Shown in pieces: positions 1-5,379 of a DNA stretch of 5,693 nt. Source of the stretch: Parvibaculum sp. (GTDB taxonomy: Bacteria; Pseudomonadota; Alphaproteobacteria; Parvibaculales; Parvibaculaceae); contig JAGUWA010000390.1 in assembly GCA_020062605.1 (NCBI GenBank), positions 1 through 5,693 of the forward strand, in the 5' to 3' direction. Below the pieces are notes generated by a model. The model did no database searches. It was not told the origin of the DNA and saw nothing but the letters and a program-made list of their open reading frames with translations. How positions within the stretch are numbered: the stretch's first letter is position 1; each line of letters opens with the position of its first letter. A program made the translations under genes and the position numbers.

Positions 1-1
1 C

Positions 2-316
2 TGGGCGGAAACCCGCACGACGGAAGAAGCGCTTGCCGAACTCGAGGCGGCGCGCATTCCGGCGGGGCCCGTCTACTCGCCCCAGCAAGCCCTCGACGAT
101 CGCCACATCAAGGAAATGGGATATCTGAAGCCCCTCGCCTTCCCCGGTCTTCCCGGCCCGGCGCCCGTCATGGAGACACCGCTCAGGCTCTCGCGCACGC
201 CGGCATCCGTTCGCGAGCGTGCACCTTTACTTGGCGAGCATACCGGCGTCATTCTCGGTGAACTCGGCTACACCGCAGAAGAAATTTCGGCCTTCCGTTC
301 GGAAGGGATCATCTGA
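2..316 (+). CDS. CaiB/BaiF-type (family III) CoA-transferase, C-terminal part
   Basis: This is the last 104 codons of a gene that enters from the left edge; the frame is open from base 2 to the TGA at 314-316. The visible protein reads like the C-terminal end of family III CoA-transferases. It has an alternating helix (TTEEALAELEAARIPAGPV), the AGPV segment typical of the family before the substrate-proximal loop, then a DDRHIKEMGY stretch, a proline-rich strand region and a terminal HTGVILGELGYTAEEISAF helix. Family members move CoA between acyl-CoA thioesters and free carboxylic acids in the cytoplasm. The catalytic aspartate lies upstream, outside the window, so activity and substrate cannot be judged. 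The stop lies 3 bp before the next start codon, so the two genes are probably co-transcribed. The family call is fairly secure; the substrate is unknown. Confidence 0.85.
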   Translation, partial: WAETRTTEEALAELEAARIPAGPVYSPQQALDDRHIKEMGYLKPLAFPGLPGPAPVMETPLRLSRTPASVRERAPLLGEHTGVILGELGYTAEEISAFRSEGII

Positions 317-319
317 TCC

Positions 320-1345
320 ATGCCGAAAACGCTCAACGAATTTCCACGTCTCGGGCTCGCCCATCTGCCGACGCCGCTCGTCGAGATGCACCGCCTGCGC
401 GAGGCGCTCCGGGCGCAAGACGGGCGCGACGTTCCCCGCCTCTTCATCAAGAGAGACGATTGCACAGGACTTGCGACGGGTGGCAACAAGACGCGCAAGC
501 TTGAGTATCTGTTGGGAGAGGCTCTGGCGCAGGGCTGCAATACAGTGGTGACGACGGGCGCGCTGCAGTCGAACCACGCCCGGCAAACGGCGGCGGCGGC
601 GGCCGCGGCCGGTCTTTCCTGCATTCTCGTTCTCTTCGACTCGGTGCCCTATGCAGGCCGGGCCTATCGCAAGTCAGGCAATCTTCTGCTCGACCGAATT
701 CTCGGCGCGGAAGTCCGGGTCGAACCCGCGGACGCCGATGCAGGGCATGTCTTCGGCGAGCTCTTCAAGGAGATCGAGTCAAATGGCGGCAAGTCCTATT
801 TCGTGCCCGTCGGCGGGTCGAGCCCGACAGGGTCGCTCGGCTATGCGCGGGCCTATCTCGAACTCGCAGATCAGGCGCAGGCGCTTGATTTCCGCAAGAC
901 GGTCCTCGTCCATGCCTCGTCGAGCGGAGGAACGCAGGCCGGTCTCGTTGCCGGTGCGCAGCTTCGCGGCAGCGGGCCTGCTGTCGCCGGCATCAACGTC
1001 TATCGTCAGGACACGGCGGCAATGGCGGAAGGCATACACGCCCTCGCGTGCAAGACAGCCGCGCTTCTCGATGCCTCCACGCCTCCCGCCGGATCGATCG
1101 ATCTCGACGGCGACTATCTGGGCGAGGGTTATGGTTTGCCGACGCCTGGAATGAGAGAGGCGGTCGAACTCGTCGCTCGGACGGAAGGCGTGCTGCTCGA
1201 TCCCGTCTATACCGGCAAGGGCATGGCAGGTCTCATCGGGCAGATCATGTCCGGAAAATATGCGGAGATGGAAGCGGCGATATTCCTTCATACGGGCGGC
1301 ATGCCCGGCCTGTTCGCCTATGAGGAGGAATTCGCCCCGCGCTGA
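320..1345 (+). CDS. PLP-dependent D-cysteine desulfhydrase / L-cysteate sulfo-lyase family protein
   Basis: This complete 341-residue protein is a fold-type II PLP enzyme of the ACC deaminase/D-cysteine desulfhydrase family and is close to the usual family length. Visible motifs are IKRDD (43-47), GGNKTRKLE (54-62) with the expected Schiff-base lysine K57, and TGALQSNHARQ (79-89) with the family serine S84. It also has VGGSSPTGSLGY (164-175), the phosphate-cup loop SSGGTQAGL (201-209), and active-site tyrosines in GEGYGLP (Y271) and DPVYTGK (Y297). True ACC deaminases carry Glu and Leu where this protein has T298 (VYTGK) and T325 (LHTGG). The Thr/Thr pair is the desulfhydrase pattern, as in E. 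coli DcyD. Such enzymes split D-cysteine into pyruvate, sulfide and ammonia; the related CuyA releases sulfite from L-cysteate. Sequence alone does not separate the two. The ATG is preceded by GGAAGG at 301-306 inside the upstream gene. Its stop lies 3 bp from the stop of the opposing gene. Confidence 0.9.
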   Translation: MPKTLNEFPRLGLAHLPTPLVEMHRLREALRAQDGRDVPRLFIKRDDCTGLATGGNKTRKLEYLLGEALAQGCNTVVTTGALQSNHARQTAAAAAAAGLSCILVLFDSVPYAGRAYRKSGNLLLDRILGAEVRVEPADADAGHVFGELFKEIESNGGKSYFVPVGGSSPTGSLGYARAYLELADQAQALDFRKTVLVHASSSGGTQAGLVAGAQLRGSGPAVAGINVYRQDTAAMAEGIHALACKTAALLDASTPPAGSIDLDGDYLGEGYGLPTPGMREAVELVARTEGVLLDPVYTGKGMAGLIGQIMSGKYAEMEAAIFLHTGGMPGLFAYEEEFAPR

Positions 1346-1348
1346 ACT

Positions 1349-2770
1349 TCAGCCTTGGGCAGCGACCTGCCCGCGACGGCGCAGAATTTCCGCCTGGGCA
1401 TCCTCGCCGATCGTTTCGTGAAGCCTGGCCGCGGCTTCGACGAATTCCTGAGCGTTGGTGCGGGCGGTGCCCCGTGCAACACGCATCTCTTCCAGCAACC
1501 GGTCTTCGTAGGACGCAAGATAGGTGTCGATTTGCTGCCGTATGCTGCGGCAATGGCTCTGCGCGCCAAGGGGTTCGCAGATAGGCGTGACGCCGTTCAC
1601 GAAGCGAAGGCAGGCCATCACCCTCTCGATCCGCGCACGATCCGGCGCCTTGGCGAGGTCGGGCCGCATCGGGCCGCCGCGGCCATACTGACCGAACTGA
1701 TGAAACGGAAAGGCGCGGACGAGTTCCGTCTCGAAGCGCGACATTTCCTGCGAAATGGCGGCTGACAGGCGCGCACGCGTCGCAAGCAGGCGCTGGCCCC
1801 ACTCGCCGTTGCGTCGAAGGTCGATTTCCGCTGCAAATCCCTTCGACAGATGCGCGAAGGACCGGACATCGTCCAGAAGGACGTCAAGATCGGCATGACC
1901 GGGACGCAATGCTTCGGCGCGACGGGCGATTTTCTCCATGTCCGCGAGCAGATGCTCGCCAAACACCGAAAGATCGCAGCGGCTGATGATCATGTCGTTG
2001 CGCTGATGCGCGACCTTGCGCACGAAACGCAGGATCTGCGACGGCTCCTTGAGGCGTGCCATGACCGCGAAGGGAAGATAGAGAGCGTCGGCAGCCGACA
2101 CGTCTGACAATTTTTCGTAGGCGTCCTTCAGGATGGCGACCATTCTGTCGCTGAAGTCGTCGATCCGCTTCGGCAGTTCGGCCTGAAGCTGCAGCATGGA
2201 CGGCGCGACCGACAGGACGCTCGCGATTTCGCAGGCATCCTCGAGGCCGCTTTCGCCACCAAGGCGCTTCTCGGCCTGCTTGCGCTTCGCCGCGTCCTGG
2301 CGCGCTTCCTCAATGGCCGCGCGAATGGCCGAGGCTGCCGACGCATGCATGACGGCAACGGCGGCTTCCAGCGCGATGTCGTCGCCCTTCAACGTATGGT
2401 CCGCGATACGCGCCTTCAGGTCGGGCAAGGCATCCGGCATCAGATCGCCTTCGAGCCAGGCCCAGACACGCATGACGGAGGACCGCGAGATCCGCCCCTG
2501 CCGCACGCCGTCTTCGTCTGCGTCGACAAGCAAATCCTCGAACGGCCGGCAGAACTGGCGCACGGCATCCGGCGCGCCCGGCCGTTTTCCCGTAAAGGAT
2601 GCGAGGAGCGGTCGAAGGCCGGAAAGGATCATCTCATAGGGTAATCCAGCCGTACCGCGCAGCCGCTCCCGCTCGAGGCCGGAGGCGAGTTTCAGGACAG
2701 TGGGCTGCGGAAGCTGCGCCAGATAGTTGGCGAGCTTCTGTCTGATCGATGTTTGCTGTTCCGTCATCAT
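1349..2770 (-). CDS. conserved-looking hypothetical protein, large soluble helical protein
   Basis: I do not recognise a family. From the ATG at 2770 the protein has 473 residues. An in-frame GTG at 2785 would add five (MPRTP). The ATG-ATG pair at 2770/2767 followed by ACG GAA CAG looks the more natural start, but no good Shine-Dalgarno site precedes any candidate. There is no signal peptide or membrane segment, so it should be cytoplasmic. It is mostly predicted helix, rich in Ala, Arg, Glu and Leu. A charged stretch EEARQDAAKRKQAEKR (about residues 154-169) could form a coiled coil. The most distinctive part is near the C-terminus, FPFHQFGQYGRGGPMRPDL (about 354-372), a glycine/aromatic loop between helices that may be the conserved core. 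Base composition and lack of stops over 1.4 kb fit a real gene. It transcribes away from the cold-shock gene and converges on the desulfhydrase gene. Function unknown. Confidence 0.85.
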   Translation of the reverse strand: MMTEQQTSIRQKLANYLAQLPQPTVLKLASGLERERLRGTAGLPYEMILSGLRPLLASFTGKRPGAPDAVRQFCRPFEDLLVDADEDGVRQGRISRSSVMRVWAWLEGDLMPDALPDLKARIADHTLKGDDIALEAAVAVMHASAASAIRAAIEEARQDAAKRKQAEKRLGGESGLEDACEIASVLSVAPSMLQLQAELPKRIDDFSDRMVAILKDAYEKLSDVSAADALYLPFAVMARLKEPSQILRFVRKVAHQRNDMIISRCDLSVFGEHLLADMEKIARRAEALRPGHADLDVLLDDVRSFAHLSKGFAAEIDLRRNGEWGQRLLATRARLSAAISQEMSRFETELVRAFPFHQFGQYGRGGPMRPDLAKAPDRARIERVMACLRFVNGVTPICEPLGAQSHCRSIRQQIDTYLASYEDRLLEEMRVARGTARTNAQEFVEAAARLHETIGEDAQAEILRRRGQVAAQG

Positions 2771-2880
2771 AGGCGTTCGCGGCACACATTCGATGGTTCG
2801 GGCGGGGTTCGACGGACAGGCCCTTCAGCCGTCCCGGATTGCCGCCTTATTTTCGGGCAATCCTCAAGCTATCCGGGCAT

Positions 2881-2908
2881 GCTTAAAAATTGGTTCCGTA
2901 CCCGTCAA
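2881..2908 (-). promoter_or_regulatory. possible sigma-70 promoter for the minus-strand hypothetical gene
   Basis: Read on the minus strand, TTGACG (complement of 2903-2908) is a good -35 box. TTAAGC (complement of 2881-2886) sits 16 bp downstream as a poor -10 box. Transcription would begin near 2874 and leave a leader of about 100 nt before the ATG at 2770. Only the -35 box is convincing. Confidence 0.25.
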
Positions 2909-2920
2909 AACCTCGGAAAA

Positions 2921-2954
2921 GCGCCACCGGACCCCCTGTAAAAACTGGTGGCGC
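2921..2954. repeat. inverted repeat upstream of the cold-shock gene
   Basis: GCGCCACC (2921-2928) is repeated in inverse as GGTGGCGC (2947-2954). Adding one G-U pair and one G-C pair gives a 10-bp stem around a 14-nt loop. On the minus strand the stem is followed directly by TTTT, so it could act as a weak terminator against antisense transcription. On the plus strand it could lie in a long cold-shock mRNA leader. It overlaps the next inverted repeat by 2 bases. Confidence 0.6.
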
Positions 2955-2978
2955 GGCCCGAGATTTTCGATAGGCCGC
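2953..2978. repeat. second inverted repeat upstream of the cold-shock gene
   Basis: GCGGCC (2953-2958) pairs with GGCCGC (2973-2978). Inside, CGA (2959-2961) can pair with TCG (2967-2969), giving a two-part stem with an ATA bulge. It shares bases 2953-2954 with the preceding stem, so the full forms of the two hairpins are mutually exclusive. Confidence 0.5.
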
Positions 2979-3066
2979 AGGAAAATTCGGTGATAGCGTT
3001 TTTCCCCGGATGCCATCGTCAGGCTGGTATCCGTTCTTTATTCCTATACGAGGCATTCAAGGCACT

Positions 3067-3273
3067 ATGGCTAGCGGAGTCGTGAAGTGGTTCAACGCCA
3101 CTAAGGGTTATGGTTTCATTGCGCCGGCGGATGGCGGTAAGGACGTCTTCGTCCACATCTCTGCCGTTGAGCGCGCCGGCCAGAAATCCCTGCAGGAAGG
3201 TCAGCAGATCCAGTACGAACTGGTCGAGGGGCGCAATGGCCGCTTCTCCGCCGAAAATCTGGTTCTCGGCTAA
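3067..3273 (+). CDS. CspA-family cold-shock protein
   Basis: This 68-residue protein is a single cold-shock domain of standard length. It binds single-stranded RNA and DNA through a five-stranded beta barrel and generally acts as an RNA chaperone in the cytoplasm. Both nucleic-acid binding motifs are present: RNP1-like KGYGFI (residues 13-18) and RNP2-like VFVHIS (27-32). The family start VKWFNATKGYGF and the end GRFSAENLVL are also intact. I chose the ATG at 3067 because family members begin M(A/N)SGxVKWFN. An in-frame ATG at 3010 would add 19 residues with no family counterpart. AAGG at 3059-3062 and GAGG at 3050-3053 are possible ribosome contacts; neither has ideal spacing. The gene stands alone with its own terminator. 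Whether this paralogue is cold-induced or constitutive cannot be read from the sequence, although the structured upstream region leaves room for a regulated leader. Confidence 0.96.
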   Translation: MASGVVKWFNATKGYGFIAPADGGKDVFVHISAVERAGQKSLQEGQQIQYELVEGRNGRFSAENLVLG

Positions 3274-3316
3274 TACCGGCATCAGCAAGTGCGGCCGCGC
3301 CCGCGCTGAGACGTTC

Positions 3317-3350
3317 AAGGCCCTCCCCCCTAACCGGCGGAGGGCCTTTT
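3317..3350 (+). terminator. intrinsic terminator of the cold-shock gene
   Basis: A perfect 10-bp stem, AAGGCCCTCC (3317-3326) with GGAGGGCCTT (3339-3348), encloses a 12-nt loop and runs into a TTTT tract (3347-3350). It lies 44 bp after the stop codon of the cold-shock gene and separates it from the membrane-protein gene. Confidence 0.9.
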
Positions 3351-3405
3351 CGTAACTGCTCCCGGAAGCTGGCCGAAGCGGCAGGGTACGGCTAGCATAA
3401 GCCCC

Positions 3406-4773
3406 ATGTTTGGACCCTACACGCTCCTGGAACGCGCCCACGCTTTCGTATGGGACCGCCCGCTGAGCGAATTGCCGTTCTGGCAAAGGTCGCTCTTTCT
3501 CGCTGCCCGGATCGGCTGGGCGGTGGTGCGCGACCTTCTTGGCGGCGCGCTCAGCCTGCGCGCGATGAGCCTCGTCTATACGACGCTGCTTTCCATCGTG
3601 CCTGCCCTTGCAATCGCCTTCGCCGTCTTCCGCGCCTTCGGTTTCGACAGATATATCGAGACCATGCTGGCGGACTTCCTTGCACCGCTTGGCGACCAGG
3701 GCACCGAGATCACACAGCAGATGATGCAGTTCGTGCAGCGCGTGAACGTCAACGTGCTCGGCACGGTCGGCTTCGCCTTTCTGCTCTACACGGTGATTTC
3801 GCTCATCAACAAGGTGGAGGCCTCGTTCAACAGCATCTGGCGTGTCGAGGCGAACAGGTCGTTTGCACGCCAGTTCACCGAGATCGTCAGCATGAGCGTT
3901 CTCGGTCCGCTGCTGGTGCTCACGGTCTTCGGCATCATGGCGGGCGCCGTTTCGAACTCGTTCGTCGGCAGTCTCGCGGAGTATGAAGCGGTTCGCTATA
4001 TCCTGGAACAGTCGAGCCGCCTCCTCCCCTATGCGGTCCTGATCACGGCTTTCAGCTTCATCTACATCATGATCCCGAATACACGGGTAAAAGCGGACGC
4101 GGCCGTGGTCGGTGCAACAGTCGCCGGCGTCACCTGGGGGGCGGCGGGCTGGACCTTCGCCACATTCGTCGTGAAATCGGCACAATATGTGGCGATCTAT
4201 TCTGCGTTCGCCAGTCTCGTCTTCTTCATGATCTGGCTTTATGCCGCCTGGCTTATCCTGCTTGGCGGCTGCTCGATTGCCTTCTACTACCAGAACCGGG
4301 CCTATCTCTCGCCCCATGCGGGCGTGAGCCTCCTCACGCTTCGCCAGCTCGACCGCATGGCCGTGCAGGCGCTTCTGCTGGTGCACGACGCTTTCGATCG
4401 CGGGCAGACGCCCTGGACCGAGGAGACGCTAGCCCGGCGCCTTCACGTGCCGATGGAGTCCATGGACGAAATCGCCGCCGCGCTTTGCGAGGCCGGGCTC
4501 CTGACCTTTGCCACAGGTACGCCGAGCCGTTTCGTACCATGCCGTCCGGCGGACAAGACGAAGCTCGCCGATGTCTTCGCGGCTGTCCGTACGAAACGCT
4601 ACAACCGGAGCATCTCCGACGGCAGTCTCGCTCACGAACCTCGCATCGAAGCCTTCTTCAGGGAACTCGACGAACGGCAGGCGGAGGTGATCGATGCCGT
4701 GACGGTCGCATCGCTCATGGCCGCCGACGAGGCGGAACTCGAGAAAACCCCCTCGGCAACGGCGGCCCGTTAA
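3406..4773 (+). CDS. YihY/virulence factor BrkB family membrane protein
   Basis: This 455-residue inner-membrane protein belongs to the YihY/BrkB family, once wrongly named ribonuclease BN. Six hydrophobic helices can be placed at about 54-78, 115-136, 161-183, 205-224, 233-257 and 263-294. Family hallmarks are the SLVYTTLLSIVPALAIAF first helix, NKVEASFNSIWRVE (135-148), IYIMIPNTRVK (219-229) before helix five, and the last-helix region SLVFFMIWLYAAWLILLGG (270-288) followed by YYQNR. Biochemical function is unsettled; members have been linked to serum resistance in Bordetella and proposed as transporters. The roughly 160 residues after helix six are cytoplasmic. Residues 315-370 look like a small winged-helix-type module (LTLRQLDRMAVQALLL, WTEETLARRLHVPMESMDEIAAALCEAGLL). 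No clear Shine-Dalgarno site precedes the ATG; TAGCAT at 3393-3398 is -10-like but has no matching -35. The gene appears monocistronic. Confidence 0.93.
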   Translation: MFGPYTLLERAHAFVWDRPLSELPFWQRSLFLAARIGWAVVRDLLGGALSLRAMSLVYTTLLSIVPALAIAFAVFRAFGFDRYIETMLADFLAPLGDQGTEITQQMMQFVQRVNVNVLGTVGFAFLLYTVISLINKVEASFNSIWRVEANRSFARQFTEIVSMSVLGPLLVLTVFGIMAGAVSNSFVGSLAEYEAVRYILEQSSRLLPYAVLITAFSFIYIMIPNTRVKADAAVVGATVAGVTWGAAGWTFATFVVKSAQYVAIYSAFASLVFFMIWLYAAWLILLGGCSIAFYYQNRAYLSPHAGVSLLTLRQLDRMAVQALLLVHDAFDRGQTPWTEETLARRLHVPMESMDEIAAALCEAGLLTFATGTPSRFVPCRPADKTKLADVFAAVRTKRYNRSISDGSLAHEPRIEAFFRELDERQAEVIDAVTVASLMAADEAELEKTPSATAAR

Positions 4774-4981
4774 CTCCTTGATTCGTATCGATGGCGAAAA
4801 CGGTTCTTCGCCGGTGCGGCGACAAGCGAGCCGGTGGACCGGGCATCATTCACGCATCGCAAAAAACGCCCGCTAAACCACGCCCGGACACACCGGATGC
4901 GGTATGTGCGGAAGCTTCACACACATTTCCTTGACGCGACGGCGAACCGGATTCACGCTGGAGATCCTTGGTTCAACAATT
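4774..4981. other. intergenic stretch with weak hairpins only
   Basis: About 200 bp without a supported gene. GGCGAA (4793-4798) can pair with TTCGCC (4807-4812), and TCGCCG (4808-4813) with CGGCGA (4817-4822). These are alternatives, and neither has a T-tract, so no intrinsic terminator for the membrane-protein gene is evident. ACGCCCG occurs twice between 4865 and 4887. Confidence 0.5.
4930..4936 (+). promoter_or_regulatory. possible -35 element of the small transcription unit
   Basis: CTTGACG matches the CTTGAC -35 element common in rhizobial housekeeping promoters. No good -10 box follows at 16-18 bp (the bases there read TCACGCTG), so the promoter is only suggested. If used, the transcript would start near 4965, at the foot of the hairpin that covers the ribosome binding site. 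Confidence 0.3.
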
Positions 4982-4988
4982 GAAAGGA
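4965..4988 (+). promoter_or_regulatory. hairpin occluding the ribosome binding site of the small ORF
   Basis: TCCTT (4965-4969) pairs with AAGGA (4984-4988), and TCAA (4973-4976) pairs with TTGA (4980-4983) around a CAA loop. GGT (4970-4972) is bulged on the 5' side. All nine pairs are Watson-Crick. The 3' arm takes up the first half of the Shine-Dalgarno site, so folding would compete with ribosome binding. Short, bulged, AU-containing stems of this sort occur in RNA thermometers, but that role is inference. Confidence 0.45.
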
Positions 4989-4996
4989 GGTGATCC
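4982..4996 (+). promoter_or_regulatory. over-long Shine-Dalgarno site
   Basis: GAAAGGAGGTGATCC is complementary over 15 contiguous bases to the usual alphaproteobacterial 16S rRNA 3' end (GGATCACCTCCTTTC). The GGAGG core lies 7 nt before the ATG at 4998, which is optimal spacing. Ordinary sites use 4-7 pairs, so this is far beyond what initiation needs. Confidence 0.8.
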
Positions 4997-4997
4997 G

Positions 4998-5108
4998 ATG
5001 TCTAACGGTTTGCTGACGCCGTTTGCCATCGCCAAAGTTTCGATCTTGATAGAGGGTCGTGTGGCGAGGCAGGAAGAGCCGGACACTTCTGGGGGCCTTT
5101 CTGCCTGA
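4998..5108 (+). CDS. putative 36-residue small protein or leader peptide
   Basis: The short ORF starts ATG TCT AAC and ends with TGA at 5106-5108. The support is the near-perfect ribosome binding site at ideal distance, a -35-like box upstream and a terminator 122 bp after the stop. The peptide has a moderately hydrophobic N-terminal half (LLTPFAIAKVSILIEG, residues 5-20) that could form an amphipathic or membrane-associated helix. A polar tail (RVARQEEPDTSGGLSA) follows. I know no family for it. Alternatively it could be a leader peptide or the coding part of a dual-function RNA. The lack of a downstream cistron in the same direction before the terminator argues against a classic attenuator. 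It is not in the same frame as any longer ORF. Confidence 0.55.
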   Translation: MSNGLLTPFAIAKVSILIEGRVARQEEPDTSGGLSA

Positions 5109-5123
5109 GCCTTTATCCTTTAT

Positions 5124-5147
5124 CGCCGCACCGGCAACGGCGCGGCG
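5124..5147 (+). repeat. stem-loop with GCAA tetraloop
   Basis: CGCCGC (5124-5129) pairs with GCGGCG (5142-5147), and CCG (5131-5133) pairs with CGG (5138-5140). One A/C mismatch separates them and a GNRA-type GCAA loop (5134-5137) closes the stem. No T-tract follows, so it is not a terminator. It is directly preceded by a 7-bp tandem repeat, CTTTATC twice (5111-5124). Confidence 0.55.
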
Positions 5148-5180
5148 ACTCTTCGAGACGAACAGATTGGTGCAAACGGG

Positions 5181-5211
5181 GCGGTCCCGCAGATAACATA
5201 ATGGAGACCGC
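5181..5211 (+). repeat. inverted repeat in the 3' part of the small transcription unit
   Basis: GCGGTC (5181-5186) and GACCGC (5206-5211) can form a 6-bp stem around a 19-nt A-rich loop. It lies between the GCAA stem-loop and the terminator and may be part of a structured RNA. Confidence 0.4.
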
Positions 5212-5230
5212 GTCGCTGCCGTTCCGAACT

Positions 5231-5266
5231 GGCCGCCGCCTTCCCGATGGAAAGCGGCGGCCTTTT
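5231..5266 (+). terminator. intrinsic terminator, plus strand
   Basis: GGCCGCCGC (5231-5239) pairs perfectly with GCGGCGGCC (5254-5262) and is followed by TTTT (5263-5266). Inside, TTCC (5241-5244) pairs with GGAA (5249-5252) around CGAT, after one mismatch. It is well placed to end the small transcription unit that begins near 4965. Confidence 0.9.
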
Positions 5267-5283
5267 CACGTCGCCCCCTCTCT

Positions 5284-5341
5284 AAAAAGTGGCCTCACCC
5301 AGGCGCGGTTCGGGGGGCCGGGTTTCACCAGGGGTGAGGCC
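5284..5341 (-). terminator. intrinsic terminator of the surface-protein gene, minus strand
   Basis: GGCCTCACCC (5291-5300) and GGGTGAGGCC (5332-5341) form a perfect 10-bp stem around a 31-nt GC-rich loop. On the minus strand it is followed by AC and five T (A-run at 5284-5288). It lies 38 bp past the stop codon of the minus-strand gene. The long loop is unusual for a terminator. Confidence 0.7.
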
Positions 5342-5361
5342 GAACGGCCTCTCGGCCGTTC
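5342..5361 (-). repeat. hairpin abutting the minus-strand terminator
   Basis: GAACGGCC (5342-5349) and GGCCGTTC (5354-5361) form a perfect 8-bp stem with a four-base loop. The loop reads GAGA, a GNRA tetraloop, on the minus-strand RNA. It lies directly beside the terminator stem with no base between them, so the two could stack and protect the mRNA 3' end. Confidence 0.65.
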
Positions 5362-5379
5362 ATTCAAGCAACCGACCGG

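Noticed and set aside
580..612. GCG/GCC triplet run in the desulfhydrase gene as a slippage-prone repeat
   Set aside because: It encodes seven alanines in a helix that is alanine-rich in family members too, and the reading frame is intact.
3044..3049. CTATAC as a -10 box for the cold-shock gene
   Set aside because: There is no -35 match at the right distance, and the resulting leader of about 10 nt would exclude the GAGG site.
3010..3066. Upstream in-frame ATG extending the cold-shock protein by 19 residues
   Set aside because: The family starts at M(A/N)SG-VKWFN and the extra residues match nothing in it; the ATG at 3067 fits.
3019..4386. Long 455-codon open frame on the minus strand opposite the cold-shock and membrane-protein genes
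   Set aside because: It overlaps two genes of clear family identity in antisense. Its translation is an unusual mix of His, Arg, Asp and Glu, typical of the shadow of a GC-rich gene. Its equal length to the membrane protein is coincidence.
4791..4934. 47-codon ORF starting at ATG 4791
   Set aside because: No Shine-Dalgarno site, an Arg/Pro/Ala-rich composition of random type, and nothing family-like in the peptide.
4982..4996. Fragment of a 16S rRNA gene on the minus strand
   Set aside because: Identity to the 16S 3' end stops after 15 bases; the flanking bases do not continue into the conserved 16S sequence, so this is a binding site complementary to rRNA and not an rRNA remnant.
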